DNA of 6,226 nt, from NCBI GenBank assembly GCA_021790555.1, contig JAJYGY010000009.1, positions 1 through 6,226 on the forward strand, written 5' to 3'. The DNA comes from a bacterium. Lineage in GTDB: Bacteria > Oederibacteriota > JAJYGY01. How positions within the stretch are numbered: the stretch's first letter is position 1; each line of letters starts with the position of its first letter. The position numbers and the translations under genes are program-made. Shown here piece after piece: positions 4,937 through 6,226 of this stretch. A model generated the notes under the pieces. The model searched no databases. It had not been told where the DNA came from and worked only from the letters and a program-made list of their open reading frames with translations.

Positions 4937-5980
4937 ATGGGCTTGAACGGACGGGTCGACAAAAAGTTTGGAGCCGGGCGCCGCCGGGTCCTGGCCGGGA
5001 TTTTTTCCCTGGGCCTGGCCTGGATGGTGGCGGGGTGCGCGGGTCCGGGCCTGCCGCCGGTGACCGAGGGCTTCCACGCTCCCCGGCCTTTCCAGGCTCC
5101 CGCGGCCGGGGCCGCGCCGGGGCGGCGGCAGATGGAATTCGAATCCTACCGGGCCATCCTCATCGACGGCGGTTTCCAGGTGGGGCGGGTGCCCATGAAC
5201 GCGGAAACCTTCGCCCGGCACCTGGACGCCAGCGGTTTTCCGGACCTTGAGAAGGACTTCGCCGGTTCCATGGCCACGGCCCAGGGACTGGGCGTGGCCT
5301 CCACCACGGCGAACCTCATCAGCCCCTTCCTGCCCAGCCGCTTCCTCAGGAGGGTGGGGTCCTGGATAGGGTTCTTCACCGGGGCCGCCTCGGTCGTGGA
5401 GGCCGATTCGGCCGTGCGCCGCGCGGCCTGGGGATACAACCAGCGCCTGCTCCAGGCCCTGGCCCTGCCGCCGGACGAAGCCGACATGGCTCCGGTGGGC
5501 GGCCTGCCGGCCCCTCTGGATTCCGGCCCCGTGTTGACCGGCCCCAACGAGAGCCTGGGCGACTGGGTGTGGAGCCGCTGCTTCCACGCCTCCGTGCCCG
5601 GCGGCCGCACCCTGGTGGGCGGCCTGCCCATCGGGTCCGGACGCGTGCCGGAATACCTGGCCTCCCAGGACAGCCCGGACCTGGCCGCCCGCTACGTGTC
5701 CGGAAGCCGCGAATCGACACTGGGCGGCGTGGTGCCGGTGGTGGGGCTGGTGGCCTTTCTCGCCGGCGCCTCGGCGGCCCTGAACGCTGCCGGCCAGCAG
5801 CAGTCCTGGGGCGCCCCGGTGATGCTGGGGGGCCTGCTGGCCGTCCCGGTGGGCGTGGTGGTCGGCTTCCAGGGGGCCGGGCGCAGCGGGGGCGCCCTGC
5901 TGGAATTCAACGCCCGGGTTCCGGGCCTGCTTCAGGCTCGCCTGGGGACGGCGCCGGCCGGAGGCGGGGGAACGCCCTGA
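4937..5980 (+). CDS. Putative lipoprotein with C-terminal hydrophobic segments
   Basis: From the ATG at 4937 the product has 347 residues. A TTG at 4895 would add fourteen, and neither start has a good ribosome binding site. The N-terminus is a type II signal peptide: basic n-region with RRR (15-17), hydrophobic VLAGIFSLGLAWM (18-30) and lipobox VAGC with Cys34, which would be lipidated after cleavage. The RRRVL context could also suit the Tat route. A Pro/Ala-rich linker (35-63) follows. The middle has a Gly/Ala-rich, weakly hydrophobic stretch (113-155) ending in an AVRRAAWGYNQRLLQAL helix. Two strongly hydrophobic segments (about 262-285 and 293-313) precede a final LLEFNARVPGLLQ. The YN/FN-x-R pattern after a hydrophobic hairpin occurs in uncharacterised envelope lipoproteins, as I recall them. 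I cannot name a family. Likely membrane-anchored on the periplasmic face. It shares a divergent promoter region with the HDOD gene. Confidence 0.8.
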   Translation: MGLNGRVDKKFGAGRRRVLAGIFSLGLAWMVAGCAGPGLPPVTEGFHAPRPFQAPAAGAAPGRRQMEFESYRAILIDGGFQVGRVPMNAETFARHLDASGFPDLEKDFAGSMATAQGLGVASTTANLISPFLPSRFLRRVGSWIGFFTGAASVVEADSAVRRAAWGYNQRLLQALALPPDEADMAPVGGLPAPLDSGPVLTGPNESLGDWVWSRCFHASVPGGRTLVGGLPIGSGRVPEYLASQDSPDLAARYVSGSRESTLGGVVPVVGLVAFLAGASAALNAAGQQQSWGAPVMLGGLLAVPVGVVVGFQGAGRSGGALLEFNARVPGLLQARLGTAPAGGGGTP

Positions 5981-5985
5981 CCCGG

Positions 5986-5997
5986 CGCGGCGCCGCG
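5986..5997. repeat. 12-bp GC palindrome after the lipoprotein gene
   Basis: CGCGGCGCCGCG is a perfect palindrome starting 5 bp after the stop codon. It could form a short hairpin in RNA, but with almost no loop and no following T-tract. It may help slow or stabilise the 3' end, or may be a chance product of high GC. Confidence 0.25.
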
Positions 5998-6009
5998 TCC
6001 CGTCCTGCG

Positions 6010-6038
6010 TGGACATTTCACGCCCGCTTTGCTACCAT
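6010..6038 (+). promoter_or_regulatory. Candidate promoter of the tRNA-Lys gene
   Basis: TGGACA (6010-6015), one mismatch from the -35 consensus, is followed after exactly 17 bp by TACCAT (6033-6038), a four-of-six -10. Predicted transcription starts near 6045, leaving about 80 nt of 5' leader to be removed by RNase P. There is no other convincing pair between the lipoprotein stop and the tRNA. Confidence 0.5.
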
Positions 6039-6124
6039 GTGCCTCGCCGTCAACGCGCGGCCGTCGCGACCCGCCCGCAATCCGCGATCCAAAATTCCAA
6101 ATCACACGGGAATCCGCCTGCCGT

Positions 6125-6200
6125 GAGTCGGTAGCTCAGTTGGTAGAGCACCGGACTTTTAATCCGGGTGTCGAGGGTTCGATCCCCTCCCGACTCACCA
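6125..6200 (+). tRNA. tRNA-Lys (anticodon TTT), CCA encoded
   Basis: The 76-nt cloverleaf folds completely. The acceptor stem is GAGTCGG (6125-6131) with CCGACTC (6190-6196), all seven pairs Watson-Crick. The D stem is GCTC/GAGC with AGTTGGTA in the loop. The anticodon stem is CCGGA/TCCGG around CTTTTAA, with anticodon TTT at 6158-6160. The variable loop is GTGTC, and the T arm is GAGGG-TTCGATC-CCCTC. Discriminator A6197 and a genomically encoded CCA (6198-6200) complete it. UUU reads both AAA and AAG by wobble, so it serves all lysine codons if no CTT isoacceptor exists elsewhere. An A-run (6200-6208) follows directly. Confidence 0.98.
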
Positions 6201-6226
6201 AAAAAAAAGCCCGATTCCGAGGACAG

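Noticed and set aside
4820..6016. Minus-strand open frame (398 codons) opposite the lipoprotein gene
   Set aside because: The product is Gly/Ala/Arg/His-rich with no domain, while the plus strand has a signal peptide, lipobox and hydrophobic segments.
6125..6208. tRNA-Lys 3' end as an integration site
   Set aside because: tRNA genes often serve as attachment sites, but no integrase or second copy of the tRNA end is in the window, and the accessory block is at the opposite side.

Overview
The window is high-GC bacterial DNA. It looks like the junction between a small accessory block (about 1-2395) and ordinary chromosomal genes (about 2396-6226). A full-length purA in exact register with the E. 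coli enzyme, an HDOD-domain protein, a lipid-anchored envelope protein and a CCA-encoding tRNA-Lys point to a Gram-negative proteobacterium. The combination and codon use feel most like the Desulfovibrionales or a related deltaproteobacterial group, but that is inference and no marker here proves it.

Left block, + strand. The window opens inside an ImmA/IrrE-type zinc metallopeptidase gene (HEYGH motif plus a downstream Glu). Its stop overlaps by 4 bp the GTG start of a PIN-fold protein that keeps the four acidic residues of the family. After a weak hairpin comes a promoter whose -10 lies inside a perfect inverted repeat. It drives a 121-residue XRE-type HTH protein, followed 83 bp later by a 219-residue protein I do not recognise. 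Peptidase, PIN nuclease and XRE regulator together suggest a toxin-antitoxin or stress/defence-type module in which proteolysis could relieve repression. That mechanism is inferred from family knowledge.

Right block. purA (2522-3823) has its own promoter and a GC-rich leader hairpin. It converges on an HDOD-domain gene (3842-4729, minus strand), with only 18 bp between the stop codons. A 207-bp AT-richer spacer separates the HDOD gene from a divergent lipoprotein gene (4937-5980) and carries overlapping, oppositely directed -10 elements. A promoter-like pair then precedes tRNA-Lys(TTT) at 6125-6200. The window ends shortly after it.

I see no CRISPR array, insertion sequence, rRNA or origin. 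The least ordinary parts are the ImmA/PIN/XRE cluster with its operator-like repeat, the unknown 219-residue protein, and the divergent regulatory spacer.
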